DNA from: Psychrobacter nivimaris
GTDB lineage: Bacteria > Pseudomonadota > Gammaproteobacteria > Pseudomonadales > Moraxellaceae
Length of the DNA stretch: 64,000 nt
Direction of reading: 5' to 3'
Assembly: GCF_009812035.1 (NCBI RefSeq)
Contig: NZ_VZIZ01000015.1
Coordinates: 62,001-126,000, forward strand
This document shows positions 7,877 through 16,627 of this stretch, piece after piece. The notes below the pieces were generated by a model that worked only from the letters and a program-made list of their open reading frames with translations, did no database searches and had not been told where the DNA came from. Every line of letters starts with the position of its first letter. Positions within the stretch are counted from its first letter, which is position 1. The translations under genes and the position numbers were made by a program.

Positions 7877-8857
7877 TTATTTCAGAATATTTAGGCGACT
7901 ATTCAAATCAAAACGTGCAAGTGCATCAGGTAATTTATCTACAGCCATACTCAGTGTCGCTTCTGCTGCTTGAGCCAATCCTAGCTTTTCTGCTAACGTC
8001 GGCTTCTGACGTGAATAAAGTGCGTACACTTCGTTGTCTTCCATACGCTCTAAAATATAGCTGTCTGAAGTTTGTAGACTGTCAATTAAGTTAAGCTTTA
8101 ACGCATCTTCGCCATACCAATGCTCACCCGTAGCTACTTTGGCAACATCGAGTTCTGGACGATAGGTATTAACAAAATGCTTGAATAGCTCATGCGTCTG
8201 CTCTAGTTCTTCTTGGTATTTGGCACGGTCTTCGGCATCATTTTCACCAAATACAGTCACCGTACGCTTATAGTCACCAGCGGTAAACATCTCATAATCG
8301 ACGTCGTGGTTTTTTAGCCATTTATGGAAGTTTGGCAATTGCGACACCACACCGATTGAACCAATGATAGCAAATGGTGCGGCTATTACCTTGTCTGCAA
8401 CACAAGCCATCATATAGCCACCGCTTGCCGCCACCTTATCAACACAGACCGTCAATTTTAAGCCAGCATCCTTTAGGCGAACCAATTGCGCTGCGGCCAA
8501 ACCATAACCATGTACCAGACCACCGCCTGATTCAAGACGTACGATAACTTCGTCACCTTTATTTGCGGTACTAATTAAAGTACTGATTTCTTCACGCAAG
8601 TGCTTGACCGCAGTTGCTTTGATATCACCGTCAAAATCGAGCACAAAAACTTGTGCCTTATCATCAGTATGTTTTTTCTTATTTTTAGTTTTTGCTTTCA
8701 ATGCTTGCTTGGCTTTTTTGGCCATGACTTTTTTGAACTGTTTGAGGGCAGCTTTGCCTTGGGTGGCTTCCATCAAATCTTCACGGCGCTGCTTTTGAGC
8801 ATCATTCAAGTGGCGTATTTTAAGCTCAACAGGGTTTTTAGGGGGATGAAATAGCAT
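7877..8857 (-). CDS. sohB: SohB-like S49 (signal peptide peptidase A family) protease without N-terminal membrane anchor
   Basis: 326 residues, alignable by eye to E. coli SohB: VFVLDFDGDI (70-79), HLREEI, RLESGGGLVHGYGLAA (108-123), VDKVAASGGYMMACVADKV with nucleophile Ser145, GSIGVVSQ, and TAGDYKRT with catalytic Lys197. SohB normally begins with a hydrophobic membrane helix. Here the protein starts with hydrophilic, very basic sequence (Lys-rich 40-63), and a stop codon lies only four codons upstream of the chosen ATG, so no anchor can be added in frame. The usual ESPGG loop reads ESGGG. It may act as a soluble or peripherally bound protease; whether it is active is unknown. It is transcribed alone, divergent from aspS. 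Confidence 0.88.
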   Translation of the reverse strand: MLFHPPKNPVELKIRHLNDAQKQRREDLMEATQGKAALKQFKKVMAKKAKQALKAKTKNKKKHTDDKAQVFVLDFDGDIKATAVKHLREEISTLISTANKGDEVIVRLESGGGLVHGYGLAAAQLVRLKDAGLKLTVCVDKVAASGGYMMACVADKVIAAPFAIIGSIGVVSQLPNFHKWLKNHDVDYEMFTAGDYKRTVTVFGENDAEDRAKYQEELEQTHELFKHFVNTYRPELDVAKVATGEHWYGEDALKLNLIDSLQTSDSYILERMEDNEVYALYSRQKPTLAEKLGLAQAAEATLSMAVDKLPDALARFDLNSRLNILK

Positions 8858-9216
8858 GGTTACAAATCCTCAAGTCAGTAAATATATTGATATGGCTGTT
8901 TTTATTAGCGTGCGGTTGATATGTGCACACTAAGCGGTGTTTTCAAGCATGATGACAATATTTAACCCAATATAAATATCACTGAATAAATACGTCAGAT
9001 ACTTGCAGACTCCCGTTCTTTGATTGAACTCAGCTGGTTGTATAACAAAGGCAGATTAGGCATAATATGCGTTTATATCAAATTTTCTGCAGCCAACGTG
9101 ATGACCATATGTCTTAATCGCGTTGTTTGTGTGTTTTTTTTGCAAATAGCTTGAAACGCACAACAATGGCTGCATTATTGTACTTCGAATTGGGCTGATA
9201 ACTGGATAACCATATT
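8858..9216. other. Divergent intergenic region between sohB-like gene and aspS
   Basis: 359 bases without a credible gene. It should carry the promoters of both flanking genes; the aspS candidate is listed separately. I see no tRNA or riboswitch-like structure. Confidence 0.6.
9151..9178 (+). promoter_or_regulatory. Candidate aspS promoter
   Basis: TTGAAA at 9151-9156, a 16-bp spacer, then CATTAT at 9173-9178, about 40 bp upstream of the aspS ATG. Confidence 0.4.
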
Positions 9217-11058
9217 ATGACGCAAAGCACTATGACGCATAGCGAATACCGAGACGAGTATTGCGGAGCCGTAACCGAGAGCTTGCTTGAGCAAACCATT
9301 AGTATCGTAGGCTGGGTACATCGTCGTCGCGATCACGGTGGCGTGATTTTCTTAGACATGCGTGACCGCGCTGGTATCTTACAGGTCGTGGTCGACCCTG
9401 ATACCCCAGAAGCTTTCGCAGCAGCAGATGCTGTACGTCCTGAATACGTGCTAAAGATAACTGGCCGTGTACGTCGCCGTTATGAAGGTACTGAAAATAA
9501 TAATATGACCAGTGGCCAGATTGAGCTATTGGGCAAAGAAATTGAAGTACTGGCTAAATCTGAAACACCGCCATTCCCATTGAATGACGAAAAAACGACT
9601 GTATCTGAAGACCTGCGTCTAAAGTATCGTTATCTTGATATGCGTCGTCCGCAAATGCAAGAGCGTATGGTGTTCCGTGCCAAGGCAACCTCAGCGATTC
9701 GTCGTTATTTAGACGATCATGGTTTCTTGGATGTTGAAACGCCTATCTTGACTCGTGCAACGCCTGAAGGTGCGCGTGATTATCTTGTACCATCACGTAC
9801 CCGTCCAGGTAACTTCTTTGCCCTGCCGCAGTCACCACAGTTATTTAAGCAATTATTGATGGTGTCAGGTTTTGACCGTTATTATCAAATTGCTAAATGC
9901 TTCCGTGATGAAGATTTACGTGCCGATCGTCAGCCTGAATTTACTCAGGTGGATATTGAGACTTCTTTCTTAAATGAAGAGGAAATCATGAACATCAATG
10001 AAGGTCTTATCAAGCATTTGTTTAAGACAATGATGGATGTTGAATTCGAGCAATTCCCTCGCATGACTTACGCAGAAGCCATGCGTGACTATGCATCAGA
10101 CAAGCCTGACTTACGTATTCCTCTAAAGTTGGTTGACGTTGCCGATTTGATGAAAGATGTTGATTTCAAAGTATTTGCCGGCCCTGCTAACGATCCTAAA
10201 GGTCGTGTTGCTGCCCTTCGCATTCCTGGTGGCGCTTCATTAAGCCGTAAGCAAATCGATGCTTATACCAAGTTTGTTGGTATTTATGGCGCACGCGGCT
10301 TGGCTTACATCAAAGTCAATGACGCAAGCAGCGTCAATAATGGTGTGGACAAAGAGTCTGGCCTACAATCACCAATCATCAAAAATATGACTGATGATGT
10401 ACTTGTGAGCTTGATCGAGCGTACTGCTGCAGAAGATGGCGATATTATCTTCTTTGGTGCAGATAAAGCCAATGTCGTGAATGACGCAATTGGTGCATTA
10501 CGCCAGAAAATTGGTCTAGACCTTGAAATGATAACTTGTGAGTGGGCGCCGCTTTGGGTGACTGACTTCCCAATGTTTGAAGAAACTGATAACGGTCAAT
10601 GGACGTCGATGCATCATCCATTTACTAAGCCTAAAGGCTCAGTTGAAGAACTGAAAAACAACCCAGAGTCTGCCCTTTCTATCGCTTATGACATGGTATT
10701 GAACGGTACTGAGATTGGTGGTGGTAGCTTACGTATCAATACTTACGATATGCAGCAAGCTGTACTTGAAGCCTTGGGTATTGGTGAGCAAGAAGCTGAA
10801 GACAAATTCGGTTTCTTACTTGATGCTCTAAAATTCGGTGCGCCACCGCATGGCGGCCTAGCGTTTGGTTTGGATCGTTTGATTATGTTGATGGTAGGCG
10901 CAAGCTCTATCCGTGACGTTATCGCTTTCCCAAAAACCAAAACAGCTGACTGCCCATTGACCCAAGCACCTGCTGGCGTTGATAGCAAACAACTACGTGA
11001 GCTTGGTATCCGTGTGCGTGAAAAAGCACAGGCTGATACCAACAAGCCTGCTGAATAA
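9217..11058 (+). CDS. aspS: Aspartate--tRNA ligase, likely the non-discriminating (Asp/Asn) type
   Basis: 613-residue bacterial-type class II AspRS. The N-terminal OB-fold anticodon domain contains [14 protein letters not shown], motif 2 is in [17 protein letters not shown], the bacterial GAD insertion lies in the middle, and motif 3 is [13 protein letters not shown] near the C-terminus. It charges tRNA(Asp) in the cytoplasm. The residue after RRRD is His and the SGQIELLG segment keeps Gly, as in the non-discriminating enzyme of Pseudomonas aeruginosa, whereas E. coli has Leu at the first position; this suggests Asp-tRNA(Asn) formation followed by GatCAB transamidation. The start at 9217 has a weak ribosome-binding site; an ATG five codons on (9232) is possible. 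It marks the left border of the LOS locus. Confidence 0.97.
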   Translation: MTQSTMTHSEYRDEYCGAVTESLLEQTISIVGWVHRRRDHGGVIFLDMRDRAGILQVVVDPDTPEAFAAADAVRPEYVLKITGRVRRRYEGTENNNMTSGQIELLGKEIEVLAKSETPPFPLNDEKTTVSEDLRLKYRYLDMRRPQMQERMVFRAKATSAIRRYLDDHGFLDVETPILTRATPEGARDYLVPSRTRPGNFFALPQSPQLFKQLLMVSGFDRYYQIAKCFRDEDLRADRQPEFTQVDIETSFLNEEEIMNINEGLIKHLFKTMMDVEFEQFPRMTYAEAMRDYASDKPDLRIPLKLVDVADLMKDVDFKVFAGPANDPKGRVAALRIPGGASLSRKQIDAYTKFVGIYGARGLAYIKVNDASSVNNGVDKESGLQSPIIKNMTDDVLVSLIERTAAEDGDIIFFGADKANVVNDAIGALRQKIGLDLEMITCEWAPLWVTDFPMFEETDNGQWTSMHHPFTKPKGSVEELKNNPESALSIAYDMVLNGTEIGGGSLRINTYDMQQAVLEALGIGEQEAEDKFGFLLDALKFGAPPHGGLAFGLDRLIMLMVGASSIRDVIAFPKTKTADCPLTQAPAGVDSKQLRELGIRVREKAQADTNKPAE

Positions 11059-11125
11059 ATCGTTTGATGATGCGCGGTTGCTGTCTACAGTGCTTGTTAC
11101 GTGATTCATTACCATGTGAGTGGTC

Positions 11126-12157
11126 ATGAATCCGTATCATATTTTCAAAGTCGTGCCATTGTCTGTACTGCAGATGCTGGCACGTTTTGCCGCTTGGGTT
11201 ATCATTAAGATACCCAGTCTAAGTATCATGCGTACCATTCAGATCAATATGGCGCTGATTACTCATACACTGTCTGAGCAGCAAAAGCGTGCATTGACCA
11301 AAGACATTATTTATCATCAATGTCTGACCAGTATTGAATCTATAAAAAGCTGGGCGATGCCACCTGAGTGGAGTATCGCTCAGATTCGTGATGTCCATAA
11401 TAAAGACATTCTTTTAGAAGGTCTTGCCAATCCAAATGGCATGCTTGCTATCGTACCGCATCTCGGCACTTGGGAGATGATGAATGCTTGGCTCAACCAG
11501 TTTGGTGCGCCAACTATTATGTATAAGCCAGTTGACGGCAAATTCGCTAATGAGTTTATCCTTCAAGGTCGAGGCCGACTCAACGCGACTTTAGTCCCTA
11601 CTGATGGTAGCGGCGTTAAAGCCGTGTTTAAGACGCTCAAGCAAGGTGGTTTTAGTATTGTATTGCCAGATCACGTTCCAGAGCCATCAGGCGGTGTTGT
11701 TGTTCCGTTCTTTGGTATCAAAACATTGACCAGTACCCTTGCCTCAAAATTGGCGAGCAAGACCAAATGTGCGCTGGTTGGCTTATCTTGTATTCGCCGT
11801 ACCGATGGACGCGGTTTTGATATTTACTGCTACAAACTCAACGATCCAGCCTTGTATGACCGTAATGCTGAAGTGGCAACTCATGCTCTCAATCAGGCCA
11901 TGGAGCGTATGATTACAGACAACTACAGTCATTATATGTGGGGCTATCGACGTTTTAAGCGTATACCAGACTTAGGCAATCCTTACCGAAAAGATAAAGA
12001 GACTTTAGCAGCCTTTATTCAATCTCACCATTCTAACGTTTCTAGTCGCTCTGATAGTAATATCAACGATAGCGTTAAAAATGACAATGTTGAAAGCGAC
12101 AATGTTGAAAACGATAGTACTGTTAAAAATGATAACACTAAGCTCGACAATCATTAG
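11126..12157 (+). CDS. LpxL/HtrB-family lipid A acyltransferase-like protein
   Basis: About 343 residues. A hydrophobic N-terminal segment (about 8-30) is the usual membrane anchor, and the catalytic HX4E motif appears as HLGTWE (His112-Glu117). LVPTDGSGVKAVFKTLKQG and LPDHVPEPSGGVVVPFFG match the acyl-donor and glycine-rich regions of late lipid A acyltransferases, which transfer a fatty acyl chain from acyl-ACP to lipid A precursors at the inner membrane. The final ~40 residues are an Asn/Asp/Ser/Val-rich low-complexity tail (DNVESDNVEN type repeats) absent from the family. I prefer ATG 11126 (GTGAG just upstream) over the GTG two codons earlier at 11120. It is the first gene of the aspS-ilvE LOS locus and could be co-transcribed with aspS. 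Confidence 0.85.
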   Translation: MNPYHIFKVVPLSVLQMLARFAAWVIIKIPSLSIMRTIQINMALITHTLSEQQKRALTKDIIYHQCLTSIESIKSWAMPPEWSIAQIRDVHNKDILLEGLANPNGMLAIVPHLGTWEMMNAWLNQFGAPTIMYKPVDGKFANEFILQGRGRLNATLVPTDGSGVKAVFKTLKQGGFSIVLPDHVPEPSGGVVVPFFGIKTLTSTLASKLASKTKCALVGLSCIRRTDGRGFDIYCYKLNDPALYDRNAEVATHALNQAMERMITDNYSHYMWGYRRFKRIPDLGNPYRKDKETLAAFIQSHHSNVSSRSDSNINDSVKNDNVESDNVENDSTVKNDNTKLDNH

Positions 12158-12306
12158 TCATCACCAACCTAACGTTGCCTATTTATACATACCATCAGTT
12201 TAGACGTTCCATCAGTCACAGCTATGCTAATATTGGCTGAACTCTATATTCTTTTACTTTTATTAGTCCTTCATTTATCTGACTATTATCTCAATACGAG
12301 TGCATT

Positions 12307-13107
12307 ATGACATCTGACGTAACTAAGACTTCATCTATAGACCCTCATCAAACCATCACAAATGCTGCTGAACAGCGTTATATCATCTGTATGAAATGGG
12401 GCGACAAATATGGTCCTGAATATGTCAATCGTCTCTACAACATGGTTAGTCGACATCTAACCTTGGATTTTAAAATGGTTTGCTTGACCGATGACAGCAC
12501 AGGTATTGACCCTGCGATTGCGTGCTATCCGATACCTGACATGGATTTACCAGCAGGTCCTGAACGTGGTTGGAAAAAACTGACTACCTTTAAGCCTGAG
12601 CTGTATGATTTAAAAGGTGTGGCCCTATTTTTAGATATTGATATCGTCATTGTCGATAATATCGATGCGTTTTTTACTTACCAAGCTGAGCATGAGGACA
12701 GTGTCGTCATCATCCGCGACTGGAAAAAACCTTGGCGCATGATTGGCAATAGCTCTGTCTATCGCTTTAATATTGGTATGAATACCTACCCTGATTTGCT
12801 GTCCAATTTTGAGCGGAACTTTGAAACCATTCGCACCCAAGTACGTCACGAGCAGGCCTATCTCTCTAACTATTTGCGTGAGCATCACCACTTAGAGTAT
12901 TGGGATAAGACATGGTGTGTCAGCTTTAAGTACCAATGCATTGCGCCGATTCCTTTTAACTTTGTACGCACACCTACTCTGCCAGATGATGCAAAAATCG
13001 TTATCTTCCATGGTGAGATTAACCCGCCCGATGCGATTGCTGGCAGTGGTGGTAAATGGTATCGACATGTGAAGCCAAGCCCATGGTTAAAAGACCATTG
13101 GCAATAG
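12307..13107 (+). CDS. Putative LOS-core glycosyltransferase (DxD type)
   Basis: 266 residues. IICMKWGDKYGPEYVNRLYNMV (split core 26-47) opens the domain; ALFLDIDIVIVDN (107-118) gives a GT-A style DxD at Asp110-Asp112 for nucleotide-sugar and metal binding. It resembles GT8-like LOS enzymes, and its whole sequence is paralogous to the - strand gene at 22935-23771 at the far end of the same locus (shared IIC.KWG.KYG, DDST/DDTT, FNFVRTP/LNYIKEP and the IVIFHGE/IVIFPGD motif). No signal peptide; a cytoplasmic enzyme using a UDP-sugar is likely. Sugar and acceptor cannot be told from sequence. Confidence 0.78.
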   Translation: MTSDVTKTSSIDPHQTITNAAEQRYIICMKWGDKYGPEYVNRLYNMVSRHLTLDFKMVCLTDDSTGIDPAIACYPIPDMDLPAGPERGWKKLTTFKPELYDLKGVALFLDIDIVIVDNIDAFFTYQAEHEDSVVIIRDWKKPWRMIGNSSVYRFNIGMNTYPDLLSNFERNFETIRTQVRHEQAYLSNYLREHHHLEYWDKTWCVSFKYQCIAPIPFNFVRTPTLPDDAKIVIFHGEINPPDAIAGSGGKWYRHVKPSPWLKDHWQ

Positions 13108-13203
13108 ATGCTTAGCAATTAACCATATGTAGACAATTTATAATTAACATAAAGGCTGTGTATTACGATATAAGATAGGTGAGATAAACGACTGGAAAAT
13201 AGT

Positions 13204-14061
13204 ATGGCGCTATATTTAAGATTACCTGCTACCGCTGGGTTCAACATTGATAATGAGCTCATCATTATCAATGCGTTTAATGCCAATGAACCAGCACAAA
13301 GCCTGCATGGAAAAGACGTCAATATTATCGCCTCAGGACCATCTATACAGCAGCTGCCGTTAACAGAGCTACTAGATACACCTACTATTTTTGTTAATGG
13401 CAGTATCAGCCTGATTGGGCAGCATCAGTTTACCGATATTGTTGGTTACGTCATCAGTGATGCGCGCTTCATCAATCATCAGCCTGAGATTTTACGGCAG
13501 TACTATACAGGTCAACCTCTATATGCAACGCTAGCTGTCTTTGAAGCGATGGCCACTACGCACCCTGATATTATGCGAACGTACCATCATGCCATGCGGG
13601 TGTTGTACCCAGTAGATAGGCCCTGGGGAGTCAAGTCAAACAAGCTATCTTTTAATAAGCTTATCTTTAAGAAAAAATTACTTAATAAAAAAATGCCGCT
13701 ATCGTACTTTATCAATAATCCAAACTTTATTATTGATAGCGATCATAAAGCGGCTGACATCGGTGTCTCTCTTAACATTACTCATGGCTTTGTGGAAGCA
13801 GGAACCGTTGCTTATGTCGCGGCGCAGTTGGCGTTTTCGCGTCAAGCAGCGAGCATTCATCTGTATGGTATTGACCTACTTAACAGTAAGCAACCACGGT
13901 TTTATGAAAATAAAAACAATGGGGCGCCAAGTATGCTCAGCAAAGTCATGCACGAGCGCATTGTCCCTTCGTTTAACTTACTCGGCAGAATCTATCAATC
14001 GCATGGTGTCCCTGTTGTCAATCACTCTCCTATCTCTAAATCGCTATTCGACACTTTCTAG
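13204..14061 (+). CDS. Putative GT42 / MptE-like LOS biosynthesis protein
   Basis: 285 residues, not firmly assigned. After about 38 residues the segment VNIIASGPSIQQLP (39-52) resembles the nucleotide-binding GxGPSL loop of GT42 sialyltransferases and of MptE-like (DUF115) proteins. IFVNGSISLI and VISDARFI follow, and late in the protein EAGTVAYVAAQLAFSRQAASIHLYGIDLL resembles the 'SG..A...A...G...IYL.GIDF' region of the same groups. A basic stretch (LIFKKKLLNKKMPL) splits the domain. No sialic acid synthesis genes lie in the window, so a different CMP-sugar donor (for example Kdo) is as plausible. It is set in the LOS locus between two glycosyltransferase genes; the next gene converges 45 bases away. 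Confidence 0.6.
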   Translation: MALYLRLPATAGFNIDNELIIINAFNANEPAQSLHGKDVNIIASGPSIQQLPLTELLDTPTIFVNGSISLIGQHQFTDIVGYVISDARFINHQPEILRQYYTGQPLYATLAVFEAMATTHPDIMRTYHHAMRVLYPVDRPWGVKSNKLSFNKLIFKKKLLNKKMPLSYFINNPNFIIDSDHKAADIGVSLNITHGFVEAGTVAYVAAQLAFSRQAASIHLYGIDLLNSKQPRFYENKNNGAPSMLSKVMHERIVPSFNLLGRIYQSHGVPVVNHSPISKSLFDTF

Positions 14062-14106
14062 TTAATAACCTCTGCTTGATGGCGTTTAATTAAGAACCAC
14101 TACGAT

Positions 14107-15273
14107 TTATAAACCCTCATTTTTATCTGAATCTAAAACAGAACCAAACGCTAAGTACTGGCTTGCAATATGTTCAGGCAGTAACTGCTGGTTTAGCGGC
14201 ACGATATAATCTGTAAGGTTGTCTATGGCTTGATCAATGAGAGTGGCCAAGCCATCAATATCACCTACCGCTATTAAGTTTTCTTTAGGTAATAATTCTC
14301 TTGGCCCAAAAGGACAATCCGTACTGATTACTGGTACACCCAGTGCTTGTGCCTCTACTATGACATAACCAAAGCCTTCAAACTTAGAGGTGAGTACCAT
14401 CAGTGCAGCTGATTTAATTAATGGATAAGGGTTGGTCTGAAAGCCTAAAAACTTAATACTATCGCTAATCCCAAGTTCGGTCGCAAGCTGCTTAATCTCT
14501 TCTTCAAGCCTACCTTTACCTACTAGGACTAACGGCAGTTTTCGTACTGTTTTGGCATATGCCTGTAGCAAGTCTCGATGACCTTTCATGTCATCAAAAG
14601 AGGCAACATGTATAATGTACTCTTTATCTACTAAGCCGAAATGTTCTAGATGGCTAGATGCTGCTGCTTTGGTATTTATATCAGCAGCATCACAAGGATT
14701 GTAGATTGTTGTGGTTTTGGTGATATTTTCTATAAGATCAATCAAATCTTGACGTGCACCTTTACTCACACAGCTACAAGGATGAGCGCCATAGACCATT
14801 TTCAAATGATTTATCGTCTGTACTGGCGCCTCTAATAATTGGTTTTGAAACTGCTTTGATAGCGCTGTATGCAGTACATTTACGATGTTTGGCAACTGGC
14901 TATATGCCATAATCCAGTTTATCTTATAGATATTAGCCAGTATCAAATCTGGCTTCCCTATTTGGCTACGTACGTAACCATCAATACGTTTAGCGACTGA
15001 TTCGTAGGCTTGTGCTTGCGTAGATTCTGGGTCGAGATTCTGCTCAGAAAACATCTCATCATATGGCACGATGTGATATTGCACACGAGCGTCTAGTAGC
15101 ATATCTTGCGTCGCTTCCAAACATAGAATATGAGGACGATAGCCCATATCTGCATAAGTGCTTGCCAACGTCGTAACCATACGCTCAGCACCGCGACCTT
15201 CAAGCGCTTTTAAAATAAATAGAATAATAGGTGGCATTGGTGTCTCAGCTTGGTTTTTTAACGGTATAGGCAT
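14107..15273 (-). CDS. GT4-family glycosyltransferase
   Basis: 388-residue GT-B enzyme. The N-terminal FILKALEGRGAERMVTTLA (17-35) is the acceptor-side loop typical of GT4; the C-terminal domain has IIHVASFDDMKGHRDLL, LVLVGKGRLE, IKFLGFQTNPYPLI and the EX7E-type donor motif FEGFGYVIVEAQALGVPVIS, followed by STDCPFGPRELL. It adds a sugar from a nucleotide donor during LOS core assembly at the cytoplasmic face. It is a more distant member of the same GT4 group as the tandem pair at 19655-21930. It is divergent from the Stealth-type gene; the 260-bp gap between them should hold both promoters. Confidence 0.88.
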   Translation of the reverse strand: MPIPLKNQAETPMPPIILFILKALEGRGAERMVTTLASTYADMGYRPHILCLEATQDMLLDARVQYHIVPYDEMFSEQNLDPESTQAQAYESVAKRIDGYVRSQIGKPDLILANIYKINWIMAYSQLPNIVNVLHTALSKQFQNQLLEAPVQTINHLKMVYGAHPCSCVSKGARQDLIDLIENITKTTTIYNPCDAADINTKAAASSHLEHFGLVDKEYIIHVASFDDMKGHRDLLQAYAKTVRKLPLVLVGKGRLEEEIKQLATELGISDSIKFLGFQTNPYPLIKSAALMVLTSKFEGFGYVIVEAQALGVPVISTDCPFGPRELLPKENLIAVGDIDGLATLIDQAIDNLTDYIVPLNQQLLPEHIASQYLAFGSVLDSDKNEGL

Positions 15274-15533
15274 GATAGGTTAGCCAAATGAATGCATCTA
15301 TGGTCATAATTATTGCAGCGTTCTAACTTTATATGCTAGTCTCACCTACCGCTGGTGCTCGGCATTTACTCAGTAAAGTACGAGCAGGATTTAACGGTAT
15401 CTCTATAAAAAATGATAATAAGTCTAACTATCTGAATCGATTAAACCTTGTCAATAATCGCATCAGCAAATATCATAGCTGGTCTAATATCGTTACTAAA
15501 ATAGATATGTATCCGCAAAGAACAGGATCAGTT

Positions 15534-16544
15534 ATGAAGCAGCCTAATGAAAATACATTAGACATCGTCATTGCTTGGGTAGATGGCGCAGACCCTATAC
15601 TCAAACAAAAGCGAGAACAGTATAAGCCAACTAAAGAAGTGGCATCTGACGCAATAACTGACACGCGTTTCGCCAGTGACGATGAGATATATTATAATAT
15701 TGCTTCTATCATCAAATATGTGCCTTTTTGTCGTCATATATATGTCGTCACAGATCAACAAAAGCCAGCGTTCATCGATGAGTTTGCCAAGCAAGGTATT
15801 TGCTCAGCAGATAAAATACGCATTGTTGATCATAAGGACATATTTTTAGGTTATGAAGAATTTTTACCGACCTTCAACACTCGATCAATTGAGACGATGA
15901 TTTGGAATATCCAAGGATTGTCTGACTATTTTATCTATATGAACGATGATTTCTTTTTTAATCAACCAGTGACGATAGATGACTTTTTAGACAGTGAGAA
16001 GCTAATCATTCATGGTGAGTGGCGTAAAAGTGCTGCTTTGAATGCCAAGCTTAATTTTCGAAAATCACGCTTTAAATTGTTTGGCACATCGATACAGCCA
16101 AGGCATACTATCGCGCAAATGTTAAGTGCTAAAATACTGGGCATGAATCAGTTTTTTGAAATTCATCATTACCCTCATATTGTCGATAAAAACATCTTAA
16201 AGTCCCATTTGTTGAATCATCCGCAATTATTGACCGAGCAGATAAAATACAAATTCAGAGATGTCGCCCAAGTTAACCCTATAACACTGATGAATCATCT
16301 GAAAATTCAAAAAAGCGAAGCACACTTAAAGCCTAATACCTCTATCAACTATCTAAAAAATGAGAATAGCGTAGAGGACTTTATCATTGCTTTAGAAGAT
16401 AAAACTATCAAATATGGTTGTATTCAAAGTTTGGATCTTTTGAAACCAGATTTGTATAAAAAAATCAGTCAAGCTATGAGGCACAAGTTCTTAGATTATC
16501 TGCCTAATTCCGTGTTAGAAAACACAAATAATGAGCCTAAATGA
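15534..16544 (+). CDS. Stealth-family sugar-phosphate transferase
   Basis: 336 residues from the chosen ATG. Conserved region 1 of Stealth proteins is DIVIAWVDGADP (10-21). Region 2 begins DTRFASDDEIYYNIASI and continues KYVPFCRHIYVVTDQQKP. A later conserved block holds LPTFNTRSIETMIWNI and YFIYMNDDFFF. Stealth proteins transfer sugar-1-phosphate groups from nucleotide sugars, making phosphodiester-linked glycans in capsules and some surface polysaccharides. An in-frame ATG exists at 15333, but it lacks a ribosome-binding site and its extra 67 residues are unlike the family. ATG 15534 has AGGA six bases upstream and puts region 1 at the N-terminus, as expected. Confidence 0.85.
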   Translation: MKQPNENTLDIVIAWVDGADPILKQKREQYKPTKEVASDAITDTRFASDDEIYYNIASIIKYVPFCRHIYVVTDQQKPAFIDEFAKQGICSADKIRIVDHKDIFLGYEEFLPTFNTRSIETMIWNIQGLSDYFIYMNDDFFFNQPVTIDDFLDSEKLIIHGEWRKSAALNAKLNFRKSRFKLFGTSIQPRHTIAQMLSAKILGMNQFFEIHHYPHIVDKNILKSHLLNHPQLLTEQIKYKFRDVAQVNPITLMNHLKIQKSEAHLKPNTSINYLKNENSVEDFIIALEDKTIKYGCIQSLDLLKPDLYKKISQAMRHKFLDYLPNSVLENTNNEPK

Positions 16545-16627
16545 ATTCAGACTAAGCTTGAACTATAATGATGATTACTCACTCTTGATTTAAACCAATA
16601 AAAGCTTAAAAATTACTTGGATATATT

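Noticed and set aside
8858..9216. A displaced membrane anchor for SohB in another frame (frameshift)
   Set aside because: Reading the upstream - strand in all three frames gives early stops and no hydrophobic helix.
15333..15533. 67-residue N-terminal extension of the Stealth gene
   Set aside because: No ribosome-binding site, no family similarity; ATG 15534 has AGGA at proper spacing and puts conserved region 1 at the N-terminus.
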